A stretch of DNA of 64,000 bases, taken from Candidatus Gastranaerophilales bacterium. Lineage in GTDB: Bacteria; Cyanobacteriota; Vampirovibrionia; Gastranaerophilales; JAILCC01. Below, piece by piece: positions 44,212 through 52,863 of this stretch (position 1 is its first letter; each line of letters opens with the position of its first letter). The DNA is taken from positions 60,827-124,826 of the forward strand of contig JAQVHS010000001.1 of the NCBI GenBank assembly GCA_028696075.1, given 5' to 3'. The notes beneath the pieces are model-generated. The model saw only the letters and a list, made by a program, of their open reading frames with translations, ran no database searches and had not been told where the DNA came from. Position numbers and translations under genes: made by a program.

Positions 44212-45342
44212 TTGGATAAAATTCGTGTTTTAACTGTTTTCGGCACCAGACCTGAAGCCATTAAAATGGCTCCTGTTGTTATGGAACTGGAAAAACATCC
44301 CGATAAATTCGTTTCTATCGTGTGTACTACCGCACAACACAGACAAATGCTGGACCAGGTTTTGGATTTGTTTAAAATTACCCCTGACTATGATCTGAAT
44401 ATTATGAAGCATAATCAGGATTTGTGGACGTTGACTGCAGGCATGCTGCTTGGCATGAAGGAAATTTTTGAAAAAGCCGAACCGCATATTGTTTTGGTTC
44501 ATGGCGATACCACCACTACTATGGCTGCAGCGCTTAGCGCTTTTTATGCCAAAATTCCGGTTGCCCACGTCGAAGCCGGTTTAAGAACTTTTAATAAATA
44601 CTATCCGTTTCCCGAAGAAATCAATAGGGTTGTAGCAGACAGTGTTTGTACTTATTTTTATGCCCCTACCGAAAAATCCGTCGAAAATCTCATTAACAGC
44701 GGTATTACCGATAAAGAAAGGATATTTCTGACAGGGAATACCGTAATTGATGCTCTTTTACACACCGTAAAACATCATGAAACGGATTTATCGTATTTAG
44801 GGCTTGATGAAAATCTAAAAATTATCTTAATGACTTCACATCGCAGAGAAAACCTTGGAAGACCGTTAGAAAATATTTGTGATGCTATCTTAGAACTTAT
44901 TAACAAGTATGATGACATCCAGGTGGTTTATCCGGTGCATTTAAACCCTAATGTCAGAAAAACCGTATTTGAAAAACTGGATAATAATCCTCGTATAAAG
45001 TTAATTGACCCGCTCGAATATGCTCCGTTTTCAAGTTTAATGAAAAAAGCTCATATTATATTAACAGATTCCGGCGGTATTCAGGAAGAAGCGCCCTCTT
45101 TAGGCAAGCCTGTTCTGGTTCTACGTGATGAAACAGAACGTCCTGAAGCATTAGCGTTTGGAACGGTAAAACTTGTCGGTACTGATAAACAAAAAATTGT
45201 TAATACAATCAGCATGCTTTTGGATGATGAGCAGGCATATCAAAACATGTCTGCGGCAGTGAATCCTTACGGCGACGGTTTGGCTTCCGAAAGGATAGCC
45301 GATGCAATTTATAAATTCAAAGACGAATTGATTATTAAGTAA
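44212..45342 (+). CDS. wecB: UDP-N-acetylglucosamine 2-epimerase (non-hydrolysing)
   Basis: Enzyme of 376 residues interconverting UDP-GlcNAc and UDP-ManNAc for surface polysaccharide. I use TTG 44212 (LDKIRVLTVFGTRPEAIKMAP), since GAGAGG lies 6 nt upstream and homologues begin here; the frame is open to ATG 44173. Conserved blocks: VLVHGDTTTTMAAALSAFY, VAHVEAGLRTFNKYYPFPEEINR, TGNTVIDAL, TSHRRENLG, ILTDSGGIQEEAPSLGKPVLVLRDETERPEA. All catalytic residues are retained. Two terminators in tandem follow. Confidence 0.95.
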   Translation: MDKIRVLTVFGTRPEAIKMAPVVMELEKHPDKFVSIVCTTAQHRQMLDQVLDLFKITPDYDLNIMKHNQDLWTLTAGMLLGMKEIFEKAEPHIVLVHGDTTTTMAAALSAFYAKIPVAHVEAGLRTFNKYYPFPEEINRVVADSVCTYFYAPTEKSVENLINSGITDKERIFLTGNTVIDALLHTVKHHETDLSYLGLDENLKIILMTSHRRENLGRPLENICDAILELINKYDDIQVVYPVHLNPNVRKTVFEKLDNNPRIKLIDPLEYAPFSSLMKKAHIILTDSGGIQEEAPSLGKPVLVLRDETERPEALAFGTVKLVGTDKQKIVNTISMLLDDEQAYQNMSAAVNPYGDGLASERIADAIYKFKDELIIK

Positions 45343-45484
45343 TATCAACTATTTCCCCTGCCAGGTTAAGTTTTATTAAGCGAAAACAGGTCAACATGTT
45401 TAAAAAAGCGAAACATGTGGAACTATACTAATGTAAACAAATTCTCTCTCTCTAATTCCTCTCTCTAATATGTGGTAGACTTAG

Positions 45485-45512
45485 CCGACTCTCAAAACGT
45501 CGGTTTTTTTTT
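45485..45512 (+). terminator. Rho-independent terminator, copy 1, after wecB
   Basis: CCGAC-TCTCAAAAC-GTCGG followed by nine T. It is 142 bp after the wecB stop. Confidence 0.8.
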
Positions 45513-45532
45513 GCGCTGATGTGGTAAACCCG

Positions 45533-45557
45533 CCGACTCTCAAAACGTCGGTTTTTT
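45533..45557 (+). terminator. Rho-independent terminator, copy 2, after wecB
   Basis: The same 19-bp hairpin sequence as copy 1, 48 bp further on, followed by six T. The flanks (ATGTGGTA(G/A)AC before, GC..GCTG after) are also shared, so a ~48-bp unit was duplicated. Confidence 0.8.
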
Positions 45558-45679
45558 GCACCGCTGAAACAAATCCGCCCCCCCGCAAATACGGTTTGGC
45601 AAATTAAATTAAACAGCCGAATAACAATAAAAATGTTCTCTGGCAACGCTTCCCGGTTGCTTAGCCCTCTTGCTGACGT

Positions 45680-46516
45680 TTATCGTAAAATCCACTTTTT
45701 GTAGTTTTCTTTTCTGGCATCATTGATTGTAGAAGGCTGGATTTCGACCTGATTTTGATTGTTCATGGGAATTTCTGACTCAAAAGTTTGTTCTTGACTC
45801 AGGGGTAATTCCCGGGCATGCACTTGCGTTTGTACATCTACATCAGGTACTTGCGGCGCAATTTTCAAATAAATTTCCGACGCTATTTTTTGAGCCGTAG
45901 GTCGGGTATATTTTTTTATTTGTGCAACAGGAACTATATTTTCACCGAATTCTTGTGCCGGCTGTTGGAATGTATTTATATTAAAGTCTTTACCAAGGCT
46001 TTTTTCGTAAATATAACTTCTGTTTTGCACATCCACAACCGTTGTCATTAATTCAAATTTTGCCGAAGGCGTTGCCATTGGCGCCCATATCCATTGCAGT
46101 TTGTGTACTATATTAGGTTTTAAAAAAGAACTTTGTGTATCAAACCCCCCATTTACGAGAACTACATAATCTACATCAAGCGAACTTGCAATTTCGTCTA
46201 AAATTTTATAATCAATAACGTAATTATTCTTGTACTCACTTGCCATTTTTTGATATTTGCTTTCAAGATTGTTTAATTTTAAAATTTGTCTGGAAGTATA
46301 AATATCCATAGCTTTTAGCCCCTGTTTTGCATTTAAGGAATTAACAAGGTCCGAGCTGAACATATTTACAGATGCGGGATAAAGAGAGTAGCTTGAACCG
46401 CCGGCCGGCATATCAAGCGAAAAAACAGCTATGTTCTTTGTTGCCGCGGCAAATGCATTATTGGCTGCAAAAACAGTTATTACCGTTAAAAGTATTAATG
46501 TTAAAAACTTTTTCAT
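45680..46516 (-). CDS. exported CsgG-like protein
   Basis: Protein of 278 residues with a Sec signal peptide (MKKFLTLILLTVITVFAANNAFA). After it come NIAVFSLDMPAGGSS, a region pairing protein activity to a named set (SSDLVNSLNAKQGLKAMDIYTSRQIL) and DEIASSLDVDYVVLVNGG, then FELMTTVVDVQNRSYIYEKSLG. This resembles the alpha/beta fold of CsgG and other periplasmic FlgT/TolB-N-like proteins that start with KxIAVxxF. No lipobox is present, unlike CsgG itself. The last ~60 residues are disordered and Gln-rich. It is divergent from the HEXXH membrane gene. Confidence 0.65.
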   Translation of the reverse strand: MKKFLTLILLTVITVFAANNAFAAATKNIAVFSLDMPAGGSSYSLYPASVNMFSSDLVNSLNAKQGLKAMDIYTSRQILKLNNLESKYQKMASEYKNNYVIDYKILDEIASSLDVDYVVLVNGGFDTQSSFLKPNIVHKLQWIWAPMATPSAKFELMTTVVDVQNRSYIYEKSLGKDFNINTFQQPAQEFGENIVPVAQIKKYTRPTAQKIASEIYLKIAPQVPDVDVQTQVHARELPLSQEQTFESEIPMNNQNQVEIQPSTINDARKENYKKWILR

Positions 46517-46700
46517 ATTTTATCCTTAGTTCCCTGTAATAATATTATTATCCTATTATATGTTTGGGTTTTAATCCACTATGTATAGTAAATTGTTTGT
46601 TACAATTAGTTTACAAATAGTTTTTTTAACTTGGTATATTGGCAATAAAAAAAATTTTATGTTTTTATACTTCTTGTAATGGAAAATTAGGTAGGTTCGT

Positions 46701-47594
46701 ATGGTAGCAGTTAATAACAATGAACAAAAGTATAAATCACCGGGATTTTTGCTTTCTACAGGTGGTTTTTTGGCGGGAAATTTGGCAGCAGGTTTGGCTG
46801 TGAATATTCCTAATCGAACCATAAACATGGCAATAGCAAAGAAGCTTGTCAAGTTAAATGAGAACTTGTCAAAAGATGAGCTGACTTTGCTTAGCGATGG
46901 AGTAAAAACCTTATTGGACAAATCAGGTTTAGCAGCTAAGGGCGTTTCTTTTATTGAATATACAAGAGATAGTGCCAAGCAGGTAGCTGATTTATTAAGA
47001 ATTAATGCCCCTAAAATTTTACCCTATAGGCTAAAGGAACTTTTAATAAGAGGTCCTTTAAATATGCTTGAAGTTGGTAAAAATGCCTTTTTTGCACCAA
47101 AAGGTAATAAAATAGTTATCCCCACGGGTGGGAAATTTTCTTTGGCATATTTTCATGAAATAGGTCATGCTATGAATGCTAATTTTAGTACGGTTGGAAA
47201 AATATTACAAAAAATGAGACCTTTAACGATGTTGGTTCTACCCATCGCTTTACTTTCTCTTTTGAAAACAAAAAAAGCTGAAGGAGAACAACCTCAAGGA
47301 ATTTGGGATAAAACAACTACCTTCATAAAAAATCATGCGGGTAAATTAACTTTTGCGGCTTTTTTACCTGTGCTGGTTGAAGAAGGTTTGGCTTCCATTA
47401 AAGGTCAAAAATTAGCTAAAAGTATTTTAAGTCCTGAATTATTGGCTAAGGTTTCAAAAAATAATAAACTTGCTTATTTAACTTATCTTGGACTGGCTCT
47501 TGCCAGTGCCCTTGGCGTCGCTTTAGCAGTTAAGATTAAAGATAAAATAGCACATAGAAAGCCTATTGAAGATAAGGCAACGGTAAAAGCTTAA
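46701..47594 (+). CDS. membrane protein with HEXXH motif, unknown
   Basis: Protein of 297 residues with hydrophobic segments at about 15-35, 172-188, 212-228 and 258-276. Between the first two lies a soluble part ending in IVIPTGGKFSLAYFHEIGHAMNANF, where H152-E-I-G-H156 is a zinc-peptidase motif of the FHEIGHAMN type. A partner Glu or Asp ligand may be the E in VLVEEGLASIKGQ (residues about 230-240), as in gluzincin-like proteins; this is inference. The tail is charged. It has AGGTAGG before the start and a strong terminator. I know no named family; it looks lineage-restricted. Confidence 0.72.
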   Translation: MVAVNNNEQKYKSPGFLLSTGGFLAGNLAAGLAVNIPNRTINMAIAKKLVKLNENLSKDELTLLSDGVKTLLDKSGLAAKGVSFIEYTRDSAKQVADLLRINAPKILPYRLKELLIRGPLNMLEVGKNAFFAPKGNKIVIPTGGKFSLAYFHEIGHAMNANFSTVGKILQKMRPLTMLVLPIALLSLLKTKKAEGEQPQGIWDKTTTFIKNHAGKLTFAAFLPVLVEEGLASIKGQKLAKSILSPELLAKVSKNNKLAYLTYLGLALASALGVALAVKIKDKIAHRKPIEDKATVKA

Positions 47595-47595
47595 A

Positions 47596-47631
47596 ATAAA
47601 TAAATCCGCCTGATAGTTGGCGGATTTATTT
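47596..47631. terminator. bidirectional terminator between the HEXXH gene and flhA
   Basis: AAATAAATCCGCC pairs with GGCGGATTTATTT over an 8-nt loop. The stem overlaps the flhA stop codon at 47626-47628. A/T-rich ends give U-runs on both strands, so it can end both converging transcripts. Confidence 0.85.
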
Positions 47632-49728
47632 GACTTTTTGTTCAATCTTTATTATTCCGACAGACTTCGCTGTTGTTGTGCTGGAAATCTCGTTGTATGA
47701 CATTACGGAAATTTGCGGGAAAGTTCTTTCTACAAGCCTTCTAAATGGAAGCCTTATAGGCGCGCTGCATAATATCACAGGCTGGCTGCCTGTGTTTGTT
47801 ATTGCACGCTCTATTTCCGTATTTAATCCGTCTATAAGGTTTGTGGTAAAAACGGGGTCCAGTGTTAAATTTTGACCGTCCGAGCTTATCCCGTTCATTA
47901 TAGCGCCTTCTATATCAGGAGATAACGTGATTGCCAAAAGTTCGCCGGTATCTGCCAGATTCTGTTTACAAATGCTTCTGGAAAGAGCCAGTCTGCATTG
48001 TTCCGTCAAAAAATCAGAGTTTTTATTAATTCTGGCAAAAGTACTCAAACATTCTAAAATAGTGTGCAAATCTCTTATCGATACCCTTTCTTTGAGAAGA
48101 TTTTGCAGAATAATTTGTATTTCCGCATAATTCATTTCTTTAAGTAAATCTTCCACAAGACTTTCCGATACTTTTTTAACGTTTTCAACAAGAGATTTTA
48201 CATCTTCTCTGGTTAAAATATCAGAAATATTGCGTTTAATAACTTCGCTCAAGTGGGTTGTTACCACGGCTGAAGGGCTTACTACCGTGAAACCTAAACC
48301 TTCTGTATATTCTTTATCACTTTCAGCTATCCAAATGGCAGGAAGCCCAAAAGCCGGCTCTTTATCCGCTATGCCTTTAATGCCGTATTTGTCTGCATCG
48401 TTATTGGCATTCATTGCTAAAAATCTGTCCGAATACACTGTTCCTTTCTCGACAGGGATACCCTTAAGCTTGATTTGATACGAATTTGGGGCAAGTTGCA
48501 AATTGTCCCTGACCCTTATCGACGGCAATACTACACCATAATCAAGCGCGGTTTGTTTTCTTATCTGTGCAATACGCTCAAGCAAATCCCCGCCTTGCTC
48601 TAAATCAAGCAACGGAACTAATCTGTAGCCTATTTCTATTTCCATTGCTTCTACGGTTAAAAGCTCCATGACTTCTTCTCTTGAAGCACGTTTTTTCTTT
48701 TTGGATACTCTTTGCGCCAACTGTTCATCTGTTTTTTCTTTTTCCTGCTCTTTTTCTTTGTTTTGCATTTCAGAATAAATAGTGTAAGCAAGAGCGCCCA
48801 ATAATCCGCCTATGGTCAAAAACGGTATGTTCGGCAAGCCGGGAATTACACCAAGCGTAAGCATTAGACCTGATACTACTCCCAACACTTTTGGGTCAGA
48901 AAACATTTCTTTATTGATATCTTCGCTTAAGGATTTATCCTGACCGCTTGCACGACTGACTATTAGACCTGTTGCCGTTGAAATTAACAGCGCCGGTAAT
49001 TGTGCCACCAAACCTTCTCCGACCGTTAATATGGTAAACGTTGAAGCTGCAGTCAGAAAGTCCATTTTCATCTGCCATATCCCTATTATAAAGCCGCCTA
49101 CGATATTTATAATAGTTATAACTATAGCTGCCATCGCATCGCCTTTTACGAATTTGCTGGCGCCGTCCATAGTACCGTAAAAATCCGATTCACGTTCAAT
49201 TTTTCTTCTTTTTGCTTTCGCCTCGTCTTCTGTTATCAAACCTGAATTTAAGTCAGCATCGATACTTAACTGCTTACCCGGCATACTGTCTAACGTAAAC
49301 CTTGCCGCTACTTCCGCTACTCTGGTTGCACCGCCCGTGATTACCATAAAGTTAATAATTACAAGAATTGCGAAAATAATTGTACCTACAACGTAATTGC
49401 CGCCTACAACAAACTCGCCGAAAGAGTGGATTACTTCGCCCGCATGACCATGCAGCAGAATTAATCTGGTTGAACTTACGTTTAAACCGAGCCTGAATAA
49501 TGTCGATACAAGCAAAATAGTCGGAAAAGACGAATATTCCAACGGTTCTCTTGTATAAAGACAAACTAACAGAATTATTACAGATAATGATATGTTTACG
49601 GTAATCAAAATATCCAGAATAAAAGCCGGTAAGGGTAAAATCATCATGGCAACTACGGTTACAAGACCTATCGCCAGTGCTATATCGTTATTTTTTAATA
49701 TCTTTGCTAAATTATTGATACTTAGCAT
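47626..49728 (-). CDS. flhA: flagellar biosynthesis protein FlhA
   Basis: Export-gate protein of 700 residues. Eight N-terminal membrane helices (about 18-315) include the FHIPEP-type region SSFPTILLVSTLFRLGLNVSSTRLIL and EVAARFTLDSMPGKQLSIDADLNSGLI. The cytoplasmic domain has EIEIGYRLVPLLD, IRIRDN-like SIRVRDNLQLAPNSYQIKLKG, and the Cys/Asp-ring end (CSAPIRLPFRRLVERTFPQISVMSYNEI). It is the last gene of fliP-fliQ-fliR-flhB-flhA, all minus strand. FlhA opens the proton-driven export channel with FliPQR-FlhB. Confidence 0.96.
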   Translation of the reverse strand: MLSINNLAKILKNNDIALAIGLVTVVAMMILPLPAFILDILITVNISLSVIILLVCLYTREPLEYSSFPTILLVSTLFRLGLNVSSTRLILLHGHAGEVIHSFGEFVVGGNYVVGTIIFAILVIINFMVITGGATRVAEVAARFTLDSMPGKQLSIDADLNSGLITEDEAKAKRRKIERESDFYGTMDGASKFVKGDAMAAIVITIINIVGGFIIGIWQMKMDFLTAASTFTILTVGEGLVAQLPALLISTATGLIVSRASGQDKSLSEDINKEMFSDPKVLGVVSGLMLTLGVIPGLPNIPFLTIGGLLGALAYTIYSEMQNKEKEQEKEKTDEQLAQRVSKKKKRASREEVMELLTVEAMEIEIGYRLVPLLDLEQGGDLLERIAQIRKQTALDYGVVLPSIRVRDNLQLAPNSYQIKLKGIPVEKGTVYSDRFLAMNANNDADKYGIKGIADKEPAFGLPAIWIAESDKEYTEGLGFTVVSPSAVVTTHLSEVIKRNISDILTREDVKSLVENVKKVSESLVEDLLKEMNYAEIQIILQNLLKERVSIRDLHTILECLSTFARINKNSDFLTEQCRLALSRSICKQNLADTGELLAITLSPDIEGAIMNGISSDGQNLTLDPVFTTNLIDGLNTEIERAITNTGSQPVILCSAPIRLPFRRLVERTFPQISVMSYNEISSTTTAKSVGIIKIEQKVK

Positions 49729-49731
49729 ACT

Positions 49732-50802
49732 CTACCCTTGCTGTTTTTTCTTGTATACAAATGCCAAAATCTCGGCTACCGCAGCATACAATTCTGCTGG
49801 TATTATACCATCTACAGGCACCAATTTGTGTAAAGTTCGTGCAAGTGGTGGATTTTCTATTACCGGTATATTGTTATATTGTGCTATATCTCTGATTTTG
49901 AAGGCTATTAAATCCGTCCCTTTGGCTATTACCTGCGGCGCAGGGGCAATTGAGGTATTGTACCTTAAGGCTACGGCATAATGAGTAGGGTTTGTAACCA
50001 CAACATCAGCGCTTGGTACCGCACTCATCATTCTTGATTGCGCCATTTGCATTTGTATAGAACGCACTTTGCTTTTGATTTTCGGGTCACCTTCGGCATT
50101 TTTGCGCTCATCTTTTACTTCCTGTTTTGTCATCTTAAGAGATTTATCAAATTCATATTTTTGGTAAATTTTATCAATGACGCCTATTATAATCATTGCT
50201 ATACAAATATTAATAATAATATCCGCCAGTATATCCGCAAGTTTCAGCAAAAAAGTTTCAACGTCCGCACCTAACAGTAAAAGAAGCTCATCTTTCCTTC
50301 CGGCGACAACACTCCATGCAAATGCACCGATTACGGCGAGTTTAATAAGTGATTTTGCTAATTCTACTGCTTTTTTAGGCTTAAATATGTTAAAAGTTTC
50401 AACAAAACTCTTCCATAATTTCATCGGTGAAAACTTTTCAAATTTTGGTCTTATTGCTTTTGGCGCAAACAATCCCCCTAACTGTATTCCCACCACAAAT
50501 AAAGTTGTGATAAATAAAAATATCATAAACGGCATTAATATATCAGCCATCAAAGTGGCATAAGGCGCCAAAATCCCCATAATATTATCGGGGTTTATAT
50601 TATATGGGCGCAGGTTGCTTAGTATTTCTTTCAATGCAAATTGCAGCTTTTCAAACATTCCCGGAGCAAACATATAAAACAACGCTATGCCGCAGGTTAA
50701 AACAAGTGCAGAATTAAAGTCCTGGCTTTTGGCTACCTGACCATCTTCTCTTGCTTTTCCCTGCCGTTTCGGGGTGGCTTTCTCCGTTCTTTCTTCTGAC
50801 AT
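49732..50802 (-). CDS. flhB: flagellar biosynthesis protein FlhB
   Basis: Export-switch protein of 356 residues. SEERTEKATPKRQGKAREDGQVAKSQDFNSALVL is the classic N-terminus, four membrane helices follow, and the cytoplasmic domain contains the self-cleavage site NPTH in VVVTNPTHYAVALRYN. GTDLIAFKIRDIAQYNNIPVIENPPLARTLH is the C-terminal block that selects substrate class. It sits 3 bp from flhA. The family cannot be separated perfectly from type III secretion SctU, but the FlhB-type N-terminus and the flhA neighbour favour flagella. Confidence 0.95.
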   Translation of the reverse strand: MSEERTEKATPKRQGKAREDGQVAKSQDFNSALVLTCGIALFYMFAPGMFEKLQFALKEILSNLRPYNINPDNIMGILAPYATLMADILMPFMIFLFITTLFVVGIQLGGLFAPKAIRPKFEKFSPMKLWKSFVETFNIFKPKKAVELAKSLIKLAVIGAFAWSVVAGRKDELLLLLGADVETFLLKLADILADIIINICIAMIIIGVIDKIYQKYEFDKSLKMTKQEVKDERKNAEGDPKIKSKVRSIQMQMAQSRMMSAVPSADVVVTNPTHYAVALRYNTSIAPAPQVIAKGTDLIAFKIRDIAQYNNIPVIENPPLARTLHKLVPVDGIIPAELYAAVAEILAFVYKKKQQG

Positions 50803-50810
50803 TTTGTTCC

Positions 50811-51602
50811 TTAACTAAACATTGTACTTATGTTTTGCAGCAAAGTTTGCATTAGACTTGCTATATAAGTTGAGGTAGGAATTGCAAACGCTATCATTAA
50901 TGCTATTCCTATATAGATTTTCAATGGCAGCGCTACCATAAATACGTTCATTTGCGGCATTGCTTTGGACATAAAGCCCAAAACAGTCGCTGTGATTATT
51001 AAAATCGCATAAATTGGCATAATTATGCTGAATGCTATTTGGAAGATTTGACTTACAAAATATATTATGGTCTCTACAAGCTGCCCTGAAAAAATAAAGT
51101 TATAATTCACGGGGATAACATTATAGCTTTTATAAATACTTTCAAACAGCCATATATGTCCGTTTATGAATATAAAAGTTAAACTTGCTATAAACAGATA
51201 GAACTGCCCTAAAATAGGTACGTTTTGTTGAGTGACGGGGTCTAATATTTCGCTTATCGCAAGCCCCATCTGAATACTCAGTAGCTGACCCGCAAGCTGT
51301 ATGCCCGAAAAAATAAGCCCCGCACAAAACCCGATAGTAGCCCCTACGACAAACTCCTTTAACATTAGTATAACAAGAGACGGAATATCAAGCAGCCCCG
51401 TTGTTAAGACCCCTGTATGTGCCGCTACAAAGGGATACATCATAAAAGCTATGCTTAAAACCAAAACAGCTTTAGTTTGAGTCGGAATAGGCAATGTTGA
51501 AAAAAACGGCGCACTGACAAACATTCCTGATAACCGCGTCATTACAAGAACAAAAATGACTATATTTGTCGGTGATAGCATTAATAAAAGGTCGGTCATC
51601 AT
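50811..51602 (-). CDS. fliR: flagellar biosynthesis protein FliR
   Basis: Export-channel subunit of 263 residues with about six hydrophobic segments. VLVMTRLSGMFVSAPFFS near the start, LKEFVVGATIGFCAGLIFSGIQLAGQLLSIQMGLAISEILDP in the middle and FMSKAMPQMNVFMVALPLKI towards the end are FliR hallmarks. It is 8 bp from flhB and 14 bp from fliQ. No terminator interrupts the run. One FliR joins five FliP and four FliQ in the known structure. Confidence 0.95.
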   Translation of the reverse strand: MMTDLLLMLSPTNIVIFVLVMTRLSGMFVSAPFFSTLPIPTQTKAVLVLSIAFMMYPFVAAHTGVLTTGLLDIPSLVILMLKEFVVGATIGFCAGLIFSGIQLAGQLLSIQMGLAISEILDPVTQQNVPILGQFYLFIASLTFIFINGHIWLFESIYKSYNVIPVNYNFIFSGQLVETIIYFVSQIFQIAFSIIMPIYAILIITATVLGFMSKAMPQMNVFMVALPLKIYIGIALMIAFAIPTSTYIASLMQTLLQNISTMFS

Positions 51603-51616
51603 AAGCTGTTTTACCT

Positions 51617-51883
51617 TTAATTTATCCCTGAAATTCGTGCAAATAATTCATTTGTATAATTCAAGAACACTTCCAACATCCAAGGCATTAACAAAATTAG
51701 CGTTAAAATTGCCGCAAAAATTTTCGGTACAAATGTTAAAGTTGCTTCCTGTATTTGGGTTACGGACTGGAAGATACTTATAGCAAGACCCACTACAACA
51801 CTTACTATTAAAACAGGTGCAACAAGCTGCAAGACTAAAAGGAGGGTATTTTGTATTATTGTGATAAATTCAATTTGTGTCAT
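51617..51883 (-). CDS. fliQ: flagellar biosynthesis protein FliQ
   Basis: Small channel subunit of 88 residues with two membrane helices. LLVLQLVAPVLIVSVVVGLAISIFQSVTQIQEATLTFVPKIFAAILTLILLMPWMLEVFLNY carries the conserved QIQEATLTFVPK loop. AGGAGGG-like sequence is not seen directly at the start, but the reading frame and spacing to fliP (13 bp) are typical. Confidence 0.96.
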   Translation of the reverse strand: MTQIEFITIIQNTLLLVLQLVAPVLIVSVVVGLAISIFQSVTQIQEATLTFVPKIFAAILTLILLMPWMLEVFLNYTNELFARISGIN

Positions 51884-51896
51884 TTTCTCTGCCCCC

Positions 51897-52694
51897 CTAC
51901 ATCATAAAGCCTTCAAGCAGCGATTTGGTAACCAGATACCAGCCGTCAATTAATACAAAAAGAATGATTTTAAACGGAGTTGCAATAATTGCCGGAGGTA
52001 AGAATAACATACCCATTGCTACTAAAATACTTGATACTACAATGTCAATAACAAGGAAAGGAATGAATATCATAAACCCGATTTTGAAGGCTGTTTTTAA
52101 TTCGCTTATTATAAACGACGGCAACAGCACGTAAGTAGGGATATCATCCTTGTTTTTAGGTTTTTCGATTTTGGACATTTTAACAAACAGCGCAAGCTCT
52201 TTTTCCTCCGCATATTTAAACATAAAATCTCTCATCGGCCCCATACTTCTTGATAAAGCTTCTTCCTGTGTGATTTTGTTGTTTAAATATGGCTGGAAGG
52301 CTGTTTCATTAATTTTATTAAATGTCGGCGCCATTATAAAAAATGTCAAAATAAGCGCTAAACTTATGATAACCTGCGTCGGCGGCAGCGAAGAAGTTCC
52401 TATTGCCTGTCTTGTCAAAGACAACACTATAACTATTCTTGTAAAAGAAGTTGTCATAATCAAGATACTCGGCGCCAGCGTTAAAACCGTAAGCATTATT
52501 AAAATTTGTATCCCCTGGGAAAACTCCCTGGGGGAGTTAGCCGGCTGCATACCTACGTTTATTGTAGGCAGCGCTATTTCTGCCAATGACGGCAGACACA
52601 TCAAAAAGCTCAACAGTATACCTGATATACCACCGAGTAAATATTTTAGCGAAAATACTCTGTTTTCTCCAAACATACTCCACCCCTTATTCAT
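51897..52694 (-). CDS. fliP: flagellar biosynthesis protein FliP
   Basis: Channel subunit of 265 residues. A signal-like N-terminal helix (YLLGGISGILLSFLMCLPSLAEIA) precedes QILIMLTVLTLAPSILIMTTSFTRIVIVLSLTRQAIGTSSLPPTQVIISLALILTFFIMAPTF, the FliP core. QEEALSRSMGPMRDFMFKYAEEKELALFVK and YVLLPSFIISELKTAFKIGFMIFIPFLVIDIVVSSILVAMGM follow. It leads the five-gene operon; fliO, usually just upstream, is not here. The gene upstream is divergent. Confidence 0.95.
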   Translation of the reverse strand: MNKGWSMFGENRVFSLKYLLGGISGILLSFLMCLPSLAEIALPTINVGMQPANSPREFSQGIQILIMLTVLTLAPSILIMTTSFTRIVIVLSLTRQAIGTSSLPPTQVIISLALILTFFIMAPTFNKINETAFQPYLNNKITQEEALSRSMGPMRDFMFKYAEEKELALFVKMSKIEKPKNKDDIPTYVLLPSFIISELKTAFKIGFMIFIPFLVIDIVVSSILVAMGMLFLPPAIIATPFKIILFVLIDGWYLVTKSLLEGFMM

Positions 52695-52822
52695 TATTTA
52701 TTATGGTTAGTCTTATTTCATCGGTTAAAAAACCTATTTAATAATAATATTCTATATATTGTAATTTGGCGAATTAGCTTATTTTTTAGCAATATTTTGT
52801 TACATAAGAACGGCATTTTTTG

Positions 52823-52831
52823 TGTTAGAAT
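52823..52831 (+). promoter_or_regulatory. extended -10 promoter of the leuA-like operon
   Basis: TGT-TAGAAT (hexamer 52826-52831) matches an extended -10 box, 33 nt before the ATG at 52864. No well-spaced -35 box is visible. Confidence 0.45.
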
Positions 52832-52863
52832 GAAACTTAAGCGAATTTATTATGAGGCAAATA

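Larger units (their letters stand above)
45343..45679. other. 337-bp intergenic region with repeats and terminators
   Basis: No gene is supported here. It contains a hairpin ACATGTTT/AAACATGT (45394-45418), a short CTCTCTCTAATTC direct repeat (about 45443-45468) and a ~48-bp tandem repeat that carries two copies of one terminator (next entries). A 64-codon minus-strand frame merely reads through these repeats. Confidence 0.6.

Noticed and set aside
45452..45646. 64-codon minus-strand frame with repeated NRRFESR
   Set aside because: The repeats are the two tandem terminator copies read as protein.
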